Shown here in pieces: positions 17,951 to 30,985 of a stretch of 64,000 nt of DNA (its first letter is position 1; every line of letters starts with the position of its first letter). The stretch is from positions 194,454,724 through 194,518,723 of the forward strand of contig OU015492.1 in assembly GCA_907164885.2 (NCBI GenBank), read 5' to 3'. Under the pieces are notes generated by a model. That model saw only the letters and a program-made list of their open reading frames with translations, did not search any database and was not told the origin of the DNA. The translations under genes were made by a program, and so were the position numbers. The stretch is from Dolomedes plantarius (taxonomy: Eukaryota > Arthropoda > Arachnida > Araneae > Dolomedidae).

Positions 17951-20900
17951 AGAGCCTGGGAAACAAAATGAATGGATGTGGCTGCAAGGTGTTGAATCAT
18001 TAACTACCGTAACAGGATTTTCGACTCCCAATTTTTGAGGCGTGGCTTTTATTTTTTTCCCCTCCATTATTCTCTTCCTCCCCCCCTTGCCTTCTTCGAC
18101 GATTCGAATTATTTGTCGTTGGGAGATCTTGTTGGTGTTGTTGTTATTTAAACATCCCCTCTGGGATGATACAGCGAGAATTAGAAGTAAAGCCTTCAGG
18201 GTGAGAGCAGTGACAAATCGCTGACGTTTGACAAAGTACTTATTTTTATTTTTTTTATTATATATGATTATTTAAGACGTGATGCGAAGTTGGAAAGTTT
18301 GGTGTTTATTTATCGCGTTGTACCCGAAATGAATTAATTTATTTTTGCAGTTGGGTTGTACAGTTTTTTTACTACTGAATAACATTTCCGTTGAATCCTA
18401 TGTGCTGGAATATCGACGATTTTCAAAAGTTATTATTTCAGTGCGATATTCAGAAACGATTGGCATTTTCTTTCATAGGTTAGGTCTTACCCCTATCTGA
18501 AACGAGGTAATAGCTGCGTTCGTATTTAGATATGATGAATTATTGAGGTGATTTGAAAAGTGAATTTTCTGTTTCCCAATTTGTTTTCCGTTACGATTTT
18601 TTAAATAAATTGGTGAATTCTTTTTTTTCTTTCTTTTTGAGTCATTATTGAGTTACAGGATAATTGGAAATAAATCGTCCTGTAGCAATCCATCAATTAA
18701 ATTATTTTCTTTTTTTATTTTAACTTATCCCAACGTAAATGGTTTTATGTTGGAAAAAAATCTTATGTATATCACTCCGTGTTTGCTGTAAATTTTTTCC
18801 TATGTTTTTTTTTCTTCTCTTATTTAATACATACATAGAAAATTAATAATACTTTGTCTCCGACAGAAACGTTGAATAACTCACCCCTCCCCCTTTTTTT
18901 TAATATATATGCGTATTTATATATATTTATTTCAGGTGTCATAACCGTTACTTTCCCCTCTGCAAAATATTCGACTGAAGAGACATATTTGTATTGCCAC
19001 CCCTAAGTAGTCAGCTGGTGTGGGGGGGAGTGTTCAATTCGTAATTGATCGGATGACAGGTTCAATAGGTAATTGATTGACCACGTGCTGTGTGCAGACC
19101 ATTGTGCCGCTGCCGCCAGATGGCCCATGAATAATTCACGCTGGCATTTACATGACTAGGGGAGGTACTATATTCCTCGGCGCAGGCAGTTGACGTTTTG
19201 TTTTTGTTCGGAAAAGGGGATGCGCCGTGGAGTTGTGTGTGTTTGGCGAAATTTGGCTTAATGTGGGAAGCGAAGGAAATGTGGGCTTGTGAGGCTAAAT
19301 TAGATTTTGGGGGTGTTTAGGAGAGGTGTTATCAATTTTCAGTGATTCATGCATGAGCTGGGGTCTTAATGCATGTTCTTAGTAATTTGTGAAAAATCTT
19401 TATGATCAATTTAAGATTGATTTTTAATGTAGACTTTATATTCATTCCTGTTGCTATAACAATTTCTGCAGCATATTTTGCTGTTCATCAAAGATAAAAC
19501 AGAATCTGAAATCAATATTTTTATATATTTTTATTTAGCGACTAGTTATAGTTTAATTTAAATAGTTACACATCATTAAGGTAATCATTCTACAATAGTT
19601 TACGAGGTATGTTTACAATCTTTTATACTTTATTTCTATCTGCCTTAAATTAAAATATGCGCAGATAACTTTTAATCCAATATTCATAATTGTAAGTTTA
19701 GTATATTCAAGTGTTAGGTGTTGCGCTTGATCTGGAAAATAAAAAAAGGATGTCTAATTGACTCCCAATCTCTAAAATTGGTTTCAATTTTAGAAAAATG
19801 CAAGTCGTTTTCCAGAATTGCGTATCAGTACTACAGTTTGTATAAGTTCATTCAATTCGCGTTAATTTAAATTTTATTTAAAGTATTATGAAATCTCATA
19901 CCCTAATTCTTCATTATTTCTTTTGTTTGAATTTAAATTTAAACCCTTACTTCCATTTGTACATAGCAAAATGTTTAATAAACTAAATAAACAATCACAA
20001 TTAAGATTCAAATATAGATTATAAAAGCAGATACAAAATGACGCATACAAAATAGAAACACGTTGATTCGTTTAAAAAGTTTTTTGATTATAGAACAAGG
20101 CAGTCTCTAAAAAAGCTAAGATAAGAATGATTAGTTATAATTTAGAGATCATAAAGAGCTACCAATAGCGGTTCACTTCTGTCAATGTCAGCTACGGTGA
20201 CGGTTAAGTCTAAGAATTATGTTTAAGTTTAGTCGAAGTTTAATAATCAAATTATTTTTGAAAACGCCTAAAATTACAGGAATCAAGCATTAACTCTGAT
20301 TTATATTATATTATGTAATAACTGTTCATGACATTAAAAAAAAATATTAAACGTCCGAATCAAAAGTTTTGATTTTTAATAGTTATAAAATGCCAAAAAT
20401 ACGAAGCCACAAATCAATTTTATTTCCTTTTTTCCCCTTCTAATGTCCCACTGTTTTATTAATCTATAATTTCTAAAATTTAAAAACAGCAATTATACCT
20501 TTTTATAAGATACTGTTTTAAATTTTCGATTGTAATTTTCCCGGATTCGGTTCGTAATTTTACTGCATTCTGATCGTTTAGTCGGAGAGAATCCCATTAA
20601 TTCTTTCTCGCTCAGATATTACTAATTTTAAGCCCGTTCAAAAATTTTTAGCGTTATTGATCGCCGAGGGTTATAAGCGTAGGAAGTGTTCCAGAGTTAC
20701 GGTAACTCCTGTTATTAATTCAGTATTATGACCAATTTTTAGCTGCGAAGGTCTCATTCAGTGCCATTGAACGACTTTTATTTTGCTCTCTCTCCGATTT
20801 TAGAGGACAATTTAATAGGCGCGATCGCATTTCTCTTCCCCGCTCCTTTCCTATCGTATTTTCTTGTTTGCATATTTTGTTTCAGCGATTTCGCTTCTTA

Positions 20901-21261
20901 GGGGCCAATTGCTTTTATGGGGTTCTTCTGTATTCTTTATTTAGTGCTCTTTTCTCGCTTCTTCATTCGAGCTAATGGGAAGGTTTAAGTTGATTTTTAA
21001 AGGCTGCTTTCATTCTTTAAACTATGTCAATAATATTGTGTATATATTTTTTTTAACTGTAATAGGTAAGGTAGTGGCAGTTAGCCTTGGAAAATATCAT
21101 TCTGGAAAGAAGAAATTGTATAAAATTCTGCTTAACTGTTTAAAATGCATCGCGGGGCTTATTTTGTGTTCTTAGGTATATTGTTCACAATGGTGAATTT
21201 TCTGTGTCTTAATTGTATCTAATTTTTCATAGTTTTGTTTGAAATATTATAGGTTCAACAG

Positions 21262-21312
21262 GTCATAAATTCACATATCAACGAGATTTCTCGCGATATG
21301 TGAATTTATGAC
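21262..21312. repeat. near-perfect 51-bp DNA hairpin
   Basis: GTCATAAATTCACATATC (21262-21279) is followed by its exact reverse complement at 21295-21312. The intervening 15 bases contain a further CGAGA/TCTCG stem. Altogether 23 pairs close on a 2-base loop. It is too compact for a typical animal pre-miRNA; it may be a tiny palindromic element or a cruciform site. Confidence 0.9.
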
Positions 21313-24300
21313 TGTATTTATTTGCGTGCTTTTGTTTAACCTTCTGGAATATTCGAAAATCGTATGGATAGTCTGTAATTTTTAACTAAGTACTGCTGCT
21401 GTTACAATCCTGAGTGTATGTTTCATGCGTTACCATTAAGTCTTGTGTATGGAAGTTTTTTTATGGTTGGCTTATAGATGAAATCTACGGTGAAATGAAA
21501 GAGTATTTGATCGATAACAACAAAGATGCATCGCCATTAACAAAACTAAATATAATTAGCAAATTCCAACTCATTATATTATTCTAAACCTAATGAATCA
21601 TCAAAACTAGATTATTGAAGTCCTGGTCTAAAAATTACGGTACATTAAATGTTTACCAAGTGACGAGAAGATATTAGTACAAGAATTTTAACTAGTGGTT
21701 AGACTCTCACATATATGTACCGGTACGGGGGTTTCTTTAACAAGGGTTGAAATTTTTAAAAACATAGAAATTTTTAAAAACATAGTCAAACTTCAAAAGT
21801 TGTAAAATACAAAAAAGTTTTAGTTGTCTCATTATAATATTAAAAAAAAATGAAAATGTTCATAATTTATTTTATGTTAGTTATTTGTCTTCCTTATTCA
21901 AAGTTTTTCTTTAAATATACGTTTTTCATTGTAATTGACTTCAGCGGCCACTTGCTTCGCCCCCCCCCCCCCCGTTAGGGCCTTTTAATGGTTCTTCCAT
22001 GCTGTTATACTTTACAGCAATCAAACGCAACGAGGCGGCTGTGTATTTATTTTTTAATTTTTGTTTATTTATTTAATGAAAAGAAGTGCAAGACAACGCT
22101 GCAAATAGGGTTCTGAGGAGATGGAGAAAATCGAGACATTGTTCCCCATTATCACATTTGTTTTTATTACAAAAGCCCGGAATATCGGCTATGACGCCAT
22201 TTGTTCACAGTAAAGGGCGAGACTGCTGGCCATTCATTTAAGGGGGCACCGTATAGGTGGCCAGCATTACCCCCTACAAGCCGGTCCCGTAATTTAGAAC
22301 AGAGTCAAGTGACGAGACCGGAACGCTTGACCCCCGCACCTCCAGAGGTAAATTTGAGAACTTGGAGGACATTGCAGCCACGACAGATTTTACGTGCACC
22401 AGCCGCCGTTAGTGAACACGGCGGTGGATTTTCTCAGCGACCGGCATCGAACACTCGGATCACGTTTGTTAACTCGCTATTAATAGTTTTTTTCACTTTT
22501 TCCTTCTTGAGGAACAAACGAAGTCCTGAATTCAGTTGTATATTTCAGAGGAAAGGCTTCCTTAATAACATATTAGATGTTTTTTTAGTGTTTACCATTG
22601 ATGGAATTTTCAGATTATTGAGTTTTTTCCCTGGGAACCCTTTTCTCACGCATAGACAAATTTCACATATCTGTGCAGATCACGTCCTCCAGGTTTCGAA
22701 GCAAAGGGATATGATAACACTCCACGGATTTCACCTTTGTTTGAAAGCCATCTTACATATGCTAGAGGATATTAATAATCTGATATTTACCTTGGCCGTG
22801 ACCTTAGGTGTCGCCGTCGTTTAAAGTTCCTTTGCATGGCATACGAGCATGGAGGCAAAATTAAATATGGAGAATTTTTCAGAATTTTCCTTGGTAACCG
22901 ACTAATTCCAGTCAATTCAATCCAGAATGAGACAAACCAAGGGCCTTCTATGTTCGCGGTTTAAATCTGATAGTTTCAGGGCCAAAACGAAGGGGAAAAA
23001 AATGCATAAAACATATCTTGTTAGAGGGATCAATCATGCAAGTATACCGATTTCTTCATACCCAGCAGGCACTAGGGGTTGCGATATTTTTGGAAGCTGA
23101 ATGCCTTCGGGGTCCAGCATTTCACATTTTAAATTTCCGAACAGTACTTGCTGCGGTGGCGTTTGACCAGGAGGAAATGCACTGTTTCGTATGTGTTGCA
23201 AAATACTTGGTAGGAAATATTACCTCTTTGTTAGAAAAGCTTTATTCGCTACAAATAACTGAAGAATTAACTCAATTTTTAATGCAAATTCAGCCTACTT
23301 CATCAGGAAGAGAGCAGGAGAACACCTACACTTAAGCCCATCCTGGCAAAATGGTCTTGTTGCAGTTTTTAATGCATATCTCCCCCCCCCCCCCCCTCAT
23401 AGTTGAATATAAAGAAAGAGCAGTTGACTTTAGTTGTAATAGGATATTATTTGAAGTGACAAGGGGTTAAATTGAAAAAAAAATTTCATTTTATAACCGC
23501 CTTTAATGCCTTTGTCAGGAAATCTTTGCATCGTACTGTGTGTGTATGTGTGTAAAGAAACATCCATAGGCTGTGTGTTAACTTCAGGAGTATTCTTGTA
23601 TATATTCATTCGGCCCCTTCAATCTGCTCGCAAAGACCTCCGAAAATCAAAACGCGGGAGGCCCATTTGAGAGTAAAATATTCATCTGACCGCCCCGCAA
23701 AAGCGATTACTGTGGCTCCATCCCGAACTTAACTGCTCTCTCTTCCTCCTTTATAATCCAGTTTGCGTGGCAAATCCAAAAACGGTGTCTTCCTCTCTCT
23801 CTCTCTCTCTTGGAATGGAAATAATGGAATGCCATTCCCGCTTCTGAGGGGGAGGGGGTGTTCTAGAACATTTCTACCCGCCCCTTCACTTCAACCCCTT
23901 TTCCCGAGATTACTCCTTTTACCGTCTCTCCCGCTAATGACTGGATTCCGTGTCTAAAGATTCCGGGCAAAAGCTCGCTAAGTGTGTTAAAGCACGCCCT
24001 TGCCAGAATCATCATCCGCGCTACTGCCTTCGTCCGCTTGCTCACTATCGATTTGCGCCACTGCGATTAATCGATGATCCCTTCGACTGCTACGATAACG
24101 GGTTTGAATTGTAGTTTCTCTAATTCGGAAGTGGAATTCGAAACTGAGTAGTTTGGTATTTGGACCGTGGTCAGCCGTGGATTAATGTAGGTGAAGAGCG
24201 CCGCTTGCTGTGGAAGGCTGTTGCGCATTAAATATTTAGTACTTTACTGCTTGTTAATTCTTTGGGTTTGTGTTTATTCTAAGTGTCGCGTAATACGCTT

Positions 24301-24828
24301 GTATTTGAAATATTGCTTCGTGGACACTTGAGACGCATGATGGTGGTCTTTTAAGAATGTACCTTGGACTCCATGAAAGTAAAAAATGCGACTGTAAGCG
24401 AAAACTAAGATTTCACTAATCAAATATAATAGCGTTTACTACTGCAAAACGAAGGACCTACTCTTCACGTCACGTTGTACTCTACATATTTGTTAAAAGC
24501 CTACTGGCATTAATACCAGCGTGTTTCTGTTTGATCATTTGCTCTTTATTCGCGGCCAAAAATAATTTTCTTCTGTATGACTGTTTGGCGTAATCGAGTT
24601 TCTAGTTTGTAACTAAGATTTTTTTTTCACTCCTATCTTATTATGTCCTATGGTTCCTGTTGTCCATGTATTTTAATTACTTCAAATTGGGGATAATTAA
24701 TTGAGCGAGAAACTTTTAACTTGTTCGTCACAAAATTAGTAATTTTGTTCCCCGAAAATTTTCATTAACAGAATTTGTCATGCAAAATAAATTTATTGCA
24801 TTAGAATGACTGAAACTGGACGCTCTTA

Positions 24829-24990
24829 GGGTCTGTTCACATAGAATCCGTCAGCGTTACTCGTATTGACATTTTAAACCAATCACAGACCTTAACATTT
24901 CCGTGGCTATTCGTTTGGAGGTTTGTAATTGGTTAAATATATTTCAATACGAGTAACACTAGCGCTGACGGATTCTATGTGAACGGGCCC
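24829..24990. mobile_element. PIF/Harbinger (Tourist-like) MITE
   Basis: 162 bp with ends GGGTCTGTTCACATAGAATC and, inverted, GGGCCCGTTCACATAGAATC. The inverted arms extend about 40 bp with one small insertion. It is flanked by the 3-bp duplication TTA (24826-24828 and 24991-24993). The TTA target and GGG-C-TGTT ends are characteristic of the superfamily. Confidence 0.85.
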
Positions 24991-26010
24991 TTAGTTGTTT
25001 TATTTTTGATGATTTTAATTTTTTTGCCATCGAGGTCTTATTCGCGTCGTCCTCACTTCCTGAAACTTCCGCTGTCCATTCTAGATCACAGGATAAAAAC
25101 TACCTGTGGGGGGAAAGGAAGGATTATTTATATAATGTTCAGCCATTGTTGTATCCTGATAAAGTCGGGTACCAAAAATATATGCGTGCTTTAAAAAAGA
25201 AAAAAAAAATGAATTCATTGCCAGAGAAGCATTAAGTGTTCCGATTCGTTGGATGTGATAAGGATTTATACAATCCTGAGTCTCGTGTGTAGCAAGTGAA
25301 GCTGCTGATAAGGTATCCTGCCATTAACATCACAAATCTGTTACGCATGCCTTATTTCTAGATATTCAAATCCATTTTTTTTTTCTTGAATTTGTTTGAA
25401 TCGTTTTAAGATTTGGTTTCTTTTGCATTTTTTGGAAATCGCACGAAAAATTTTCGCAGACATTATTTGCGTATCCTTTCCGAGTTATTCCCCATAAAGC
25501 CGATTGAAAGCCGACCTTAAAATTTTCAGTTCTGGCGTAAAACGGGAGACTGTGCCTTGCTTCCTCTCGTTTAATAGCACTTTTCATTAACCATGAAGTG
25601 CAACTGGTTTGCTGGGGAATTTAACCCCAAACATCCTGCTTACCCAACTGATTTGGGGGGGGGGGGGTACTATTTATTAAGCCTACCCAAGTACCTGATC
25701 TTCGTAATATTGGCCTTACAAAGTATGTTTGGTGTTAGACAATGCATTATTTCGTGCAACCGAAAATAAACTAAAAACTTTTTCATCAATAAATATTTAG
25801 ACAATAAGAGCTCCATGAGAGGGGAAATTGATATTTTGTAGTTTCATATGTGTATAAGTGAGCATTCCCTTTGTAATATAGTGCTATCTGTTGTTTATTC
25901 TCTAAGGTTGGTGACTTCCAATCAGCTTCTTAAACCCTTCAGCGGGCGCGCCCGGGTATAGAGTGCAACATTTTCGTAATTTTGAATGGTTTGTTTTTAC
26001 ATGTAATGGT

Positions 26011-26282
26011 GCATACACATTGGTACAGAGTTCTCTCCCCGACTCCTGTCATCACATTAGTCACGGTAACATTAGACACGGTATTTAGAACCACCCCCAT
26101 TCCCCACCGCAAGATTTCTTTGATGTGGTGTCTCCCCCGACCCCGCTCGACACCATTTGACCCGCTGACCCCCCTCTCTTTCTTTGATGGACCGCCAGAG
26201 GAGGCGATCCAGCGCAGAGTAGAGAGTACAGAGAGACATAAATCACTGGCAGATGCAGTGAACTCTGTACCAATCTGTATGC
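26011..26282. mobile_element. unclassified MITE nested in the piggyBac MITE
   Basis: The terminal inverted repeat begins GCATACACATTGGTACAGAG on the left and GCATACAGATTGGTACAGAG inverted from the right, 23 bp with one mismatch. The interior is GC-richer. Copy 1 of the host element lacks the segment, which proves insertion. The TSD is unclear, so the superfamily is not assigned. Confidence 0.75.
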
Positions 26283-26395
26283 GCTATTAGGTTTGAATGT
26301 TCAAAGCAGTTTCTATTTATAGCTACACCCTGTTTTAATGCAGGTCTGATTTTCTGAACCTTGTATTCCTTTCCATTCAGTGTTAGTCGTGATTT

Positions 26396-26520
26396 GTTTG
26401 TTGTTGCTTATGCCCCTTGACCGACAGTAATATTAGATAAAGTCCCGAAGGCTATGGGCGATGAAGGTGCGGCTCCTGTTTTGAATTAGCACCACAAGGG
26501 TCGAAGTCCGACTTGGATTT
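26396..26520. mobile_element. 125-bp insertion, possible SINE relic
   Basis: Absent from copy 1 and flanked by GATTT on both sides. It contains AGGGTCGAAGTCCG, which resembles a B-box, and a TTGTTTGTTGTTGC stretch at its left end. Source unknown. Confidence 0.45.
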
Positions 26521-29494
26521 AACCGTGGTAAACCAGCGATTACACTGGATTACAATACGACAAAAACGGGAGTTGGTGTAGTCGATCAAAAGTGTAGCTA
26601 TTACACGGTATCCCGCATATCCCGAAGATGGAGAATTTCATTATTTTTAAGGTTTTTGGACATAATAGGAATCCATTCGCAAGTTGTCCTTAGATCCAAT
26701 AAACCGGACAGTTTTGAAGTAAGGCGATTGTATCTGCATTCTTTGGCCTTTAATTATAAATATATCTCAATATTATCAACATTTTATATCTTGTCATAAA
26801 ACGCAGAATCATTATTTTTAATTTGGAAAAAAAAAGTTTATTACAGAAGGAATAATCAAGGTTGAAATGGACGTTGCACTTTGTGCTACGCGTGCCTGCT
26901 GGTGTTCCAAAAATTGGCGCGCCCGCTGAAGGGTTAAAAAAAGGATTGTAATATAACACAAGGATTCTTGTATATAAGTGTACGAAAAGGTGTTTCTTTT
27001 AAAACTGTTATTGCTTTATTCACCTTCAATTCAATACTGCCCAAGCAGACAATATGACCAGAACGTAAGTTAATATAACGTATGTTGTTTTACCACATGT
27101 AGGGAGCTATGAATATTTTGTCTTTTAACCTATTCTCATCTCGGAGTTGATTCATAGACACTGCCCGTTCATAGAAGCACCATTATTATATTTCAAGAAT
27201 ATTAAAAAGAAGCTGAGCTACAGTATATTAAAATTACTAAATACGCATCATTATGAGAGAATTATTCTGCTTTCCTTCTCGTAATAAACACTATACACTT
27301 ATTTCTCTTTCATTCACTTCAATCGAAATCGTTTTAGGTATTACACTTTGCCAAACAGCAATAACAATAAACCCCCGACATCAGTGGTTTATCGATTCTG
27401 CTAATCGATATCGACTTAGCAATTCTTATTATTTACCCTTACCGCTGTTTTTCCACCCTGCTGAGATCGATACTTCGGTGCGCTTGTCAAACAGACTAAT
27501 AACAGCTTTTCCTTCGTTGCACCGCGCGCCACTAATGACGATTAATCTTTGTTTACACCGCACGCTTCGCTCTCCTGAACTTTTTTCATTTCCAATTGGG
27601 TGCGTTATATGTATGTGTATGTGTTTGCTGATTAAGTGGTTTGAATAGTTCTGTTGAAAAGGTTTTGGGTGAGAGTCGAGAACGATTCCTTCCATTGATT
27701 TTTGCCGAAAGAACCAACGATTATTGGACTTCAAAAGCAGAATTCGCTATTCGAATAGGAAGCAAATGTGGTGTAATTTTTTTTTCTTTTTCTGCCTGCC
27801 TCTGTTCGTGACAGATGAATTTGTCGTTGTTGACACGTGATGTCCATTTTTCAACATGCCCACAGAACACGCATAGCAAATACAAAGCCATTAAAGTATT
27901 GAATTTAATTTGATTTGCCTTAATATGTCACTGATTGATACAAAATTTTGACAGTGTTTGTGACTATAATAAACTTTTTAGGTAGAGCTAAAGAATAAGG
28001 AATTAGGAATTGCTCCCTAGGGACATTATAAAATCTTGGAAGGGGGCGGGGTGAACAAACTGAGCAATTGCATTACAAAAAATTGTTATGAGTGTAATGG
28101 GAAAATATATGAAAAATAATTATTATAATAAAAAAGATTGTGGTTAAAATTAAATTCCACCCAGGGAAAAGTAACCAGAAAATTATGTCATACAAAATCT
28201 TTAGTCTAAAAGTTAGAAGCTGTTTTCATTATATCGCATGCAAGGGTATTCTGTTCGTTTCTGTATTTCCCTTATAAATTATAAGAATTTTGATGTAAAT
28301 ACGTGAAAGGGTTTTGGTATATCTGGCTTCTTATTTGCTGTTGTACATGGTATTTACCTTCATGAGGAAAATGTAAAAAGATGATTAGTTCATTGAACGT
28401 ACTTTATGTCTGATTCTCTCTTTGTGGTGTCGAAAATTGGTCGAATGTAAGAAATTCTTTCAATGCATCTTTAAGTCGAATATGGTTATGAGCATGAAAG
28501 CTGTGTGAAAAAATATTTTCTTAAATATCAACTGCTCTTGTGTCGGGAGATTTTCCCCCCTTGCTTACAACATGATATTCAACCCCTTTAGTTTACCACC
28601 GATGTAACATTATTCCTCCGAACTGAACCGTGCCGCCCCCACATCCCTAACCGGTCCCCCGGAAGTGTGCCTGAAAACCTTCTTTGTTTTAGCAAGGGGG
28701 ATCTGCTGCCCCTTTTCATCCTTTCGAAAACGATAGTGTAACGTTAATGTTTACCATAAAACGGGGAGACCACTCGAGTGTGGAGCAACAGTTGGCAGGA
28801 GGGGAGAGGGAGATTTGATGACAGATATCGTCTGCGTCACTTGAGTCTTCCCCTCCGGAGGGCACACGCCCGGAAACGCTTTTCTCTTTTGGGGCTTTTT
28901 TTTTTTCTCCTCCTCCACCCCCTCTTTTAGGCTCTCGTCTGCCACCCAGTGAGAAGTAACCTTTCATTCTGCGAGGGGCGATATAGGGCGTGAGAAATGC
29001 TGCGCGCAGGATGTGGGTGTGAAGCAAATTTTAGGGTACATGTACCTTTGGTAGTAGTGTTGAGGGGCAGGATAATAATGTTAAAATAATTTCTACACTA
29101 TGTTGAACATCTGCGTAATACAGTTTTTTTTATTATTTTTTTTATTTTAGTTCGTGAAAAGCATTTCTTCGCTGGCAAACCGTAAAACATATGCTCAATC
29201 GCATAACATTGTGAAATATCGTTTACATTAGTCGGTCTTTCTGATAATTGCATACGTGTCGAAATGTAATGTAATGGCCTTATCCATTAATAAGCTTACC
29301 CAAGTTTATGAGTATTTCATTATTGCGTGTTCGTTTTTATCTCCGAAAATACGTTACGCTTAGTGTTATCTATTAGAAAAGAAAAATGTTCTGATGTTTT
29401 ATGACTCTTTATATCTCAAAACCTTCATCCTCGTCGAGAATGTCTTTTTTAAAAAATCAGTTTCTTAACTAAAGCTTAGGCCAATAGCCAATGT

Positions 29495-29550
29495 GTGTGT
29501 ATGTATGTATATATTTATGTGTCTGTATGTATGTATATATATATATATTT
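29495..29550. repeat. TGTA/TATG microsatellite
   Basis: Interrupted TGTATGTATG and TATATATA units. Confidence 0.8.
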
Positions 29551-29863
29551 AACACTAAAATATTGGGGCTTTACTTACATGCTGGTAAGGCTATGCGTTA
29601 AACAGGCTGAGACCAGGCCTAGTTTATTGAAGCCAAAACCGCAATGAAAAAAAAAATGAGTAATGTTATGCAATAGACAAATAATTTATCCGCGTGTATG
29701 AATGAATAGAAGTTAAATTTTGAAATTTTACTTAAATTTTGAAACGCATTACAATAAAAATTTTCACTTTCGCTAAAACACGCGTAATTGTAGCGCGTCC
29801 CCGAGCGAGGTTTGAAAAGCGATTTCTGAACCGTGTTCATTCATTGTGCTCTCGGGCCCTCTC

Positions 29864-29871
29864 TATATAAA
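29864..29871 (+). promoter_or_regulatory. TATA-box candidate
   Basis: CTCTATATAAAGGCAG is a close match to a TATA box followed by a GC-richer stretch. It lies 1.3 kb upstream of the first confident gro exon, so it could start an N-terminally short gro transcript. A chance match in AT-rich DNA is equally possible. Confidence 0.2.
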
Positions 29872-30899
29872 GGCAGAGGCAGCTGTCGCGGCCTACCTCC
29901 CCCCTTTTAAACAGCCTAATCGCTTTAGGTATGCTCCAGTGGACCTTCTGTTTGTAACCCCCTCTCTTAGGTGGATCACTGCCTCTTTTCAAATGGAAGT
30001 CCGTCATGCAAATGAGGAGTGGACGGTGCGGGCTTGTTATGTACATGGTATGCTTTCGGAAAAGGGTGCTTTGAACTTGGGTTTCAGTTTTCCCCGCTTT
30101 CAGCGGAGATTTTAATAAGCGTGATGAAGGGATATGAATCACCTACTAAGAGTTTGATTTCACTTGTTTTATCACTAACAACGGATGGAGAAATTTTTTA
30201 TCAAACCTATCTAATTGCATGTTTTATTGCTTTAAGTAAATCAAATTTCTACAGTCTTACGATTTTGTGAGAGTTTTTTTTTCCATTCATCTCTTAATCT
30301 GAGATTGGATTAAAAGTCACGTTTTCTTAGTATGCGTTCTGCAAGTGTAAGGAGTTGTTGGCAATTATTGTACGAATGTGATCATCACCCATTATTTGTT
30401 ATTGTAGCGTTATTACATTAACTGGGAGATGTCTGCATGGTGTGGATTTGGGCCCTAGTTTTCCTTCGTTTAATTCGTACCACTTTTCATTGCGTCCGGG
30501 AGCTTTTCCTATACGGCTTATAAGATATAACAAGAAAAAAAGAAATTAAGAAATCGACACAGATATTTTTTACAGATGGCTTTACGCACGTTTTAAGACA
30601 CTTTATTAAAGAAAAACTACGTATTGAAATTTATTTGCTAAAACATTTTAATAAGTTTATTAAAATGTGTATGTTGTCGTTATGATTTAAAAGACGTAAA
30701 CGACGATATTCTGGGGAATATTAAATACCTCTTTATATAACTTGAAAGAATAGAAGTTTTTCGTGCAAAAATTAAATTTATAAATAAAATAAAGCCCTCT
30801 TATATGTAAGGAACAAATAATCGAGTTTTTCTTGTCTTTGATATAGGCGAAATTCAGCATTTAAATTTTTTCCGTAATATTTTTGAAGATACTGAGAGT

Positions 30900-30985
30900 T
30901 ATGTGCCCCCCTGTGGATCTGTCCTTCGAGGGGCCCCCAAAGTCTGCTTTGCCCAGGGCCCCATTGGGTCAAAGTCGGGCCCTGC
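30900..30985 (-). mobile_element. end fragment of a GGGCCC-type hAT MITE
   Basis: On the minus strand it begins CAGGGCCCGACTTTGACCCA and continues through GGGGCCCTGGGCAAAG, like the elements at 36532 and 51326. The other terminus and a TSD are not found, so it is truncated. Confidence 0.65.

Larger units (their letters stand above)
25935..26933. mobile_element. piggyBac-like MITE, copy 2 (with two insertions)
   Basis: Ends CCCTTCAGCGGGCGCGCC on both sides, TTAA at 26934-26937, and TTAA plus one extra A on the left. It is the reverse complement of copy 1 (8880-9457), aligning through GTAGCTATAAATAG, ACGACTAACA and the GGCGCGCC ends. The 420-bp excess over copy 1 is accounted for by insertions at about 26011-26282 and 26396-26520. 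Confidence 0.85.
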
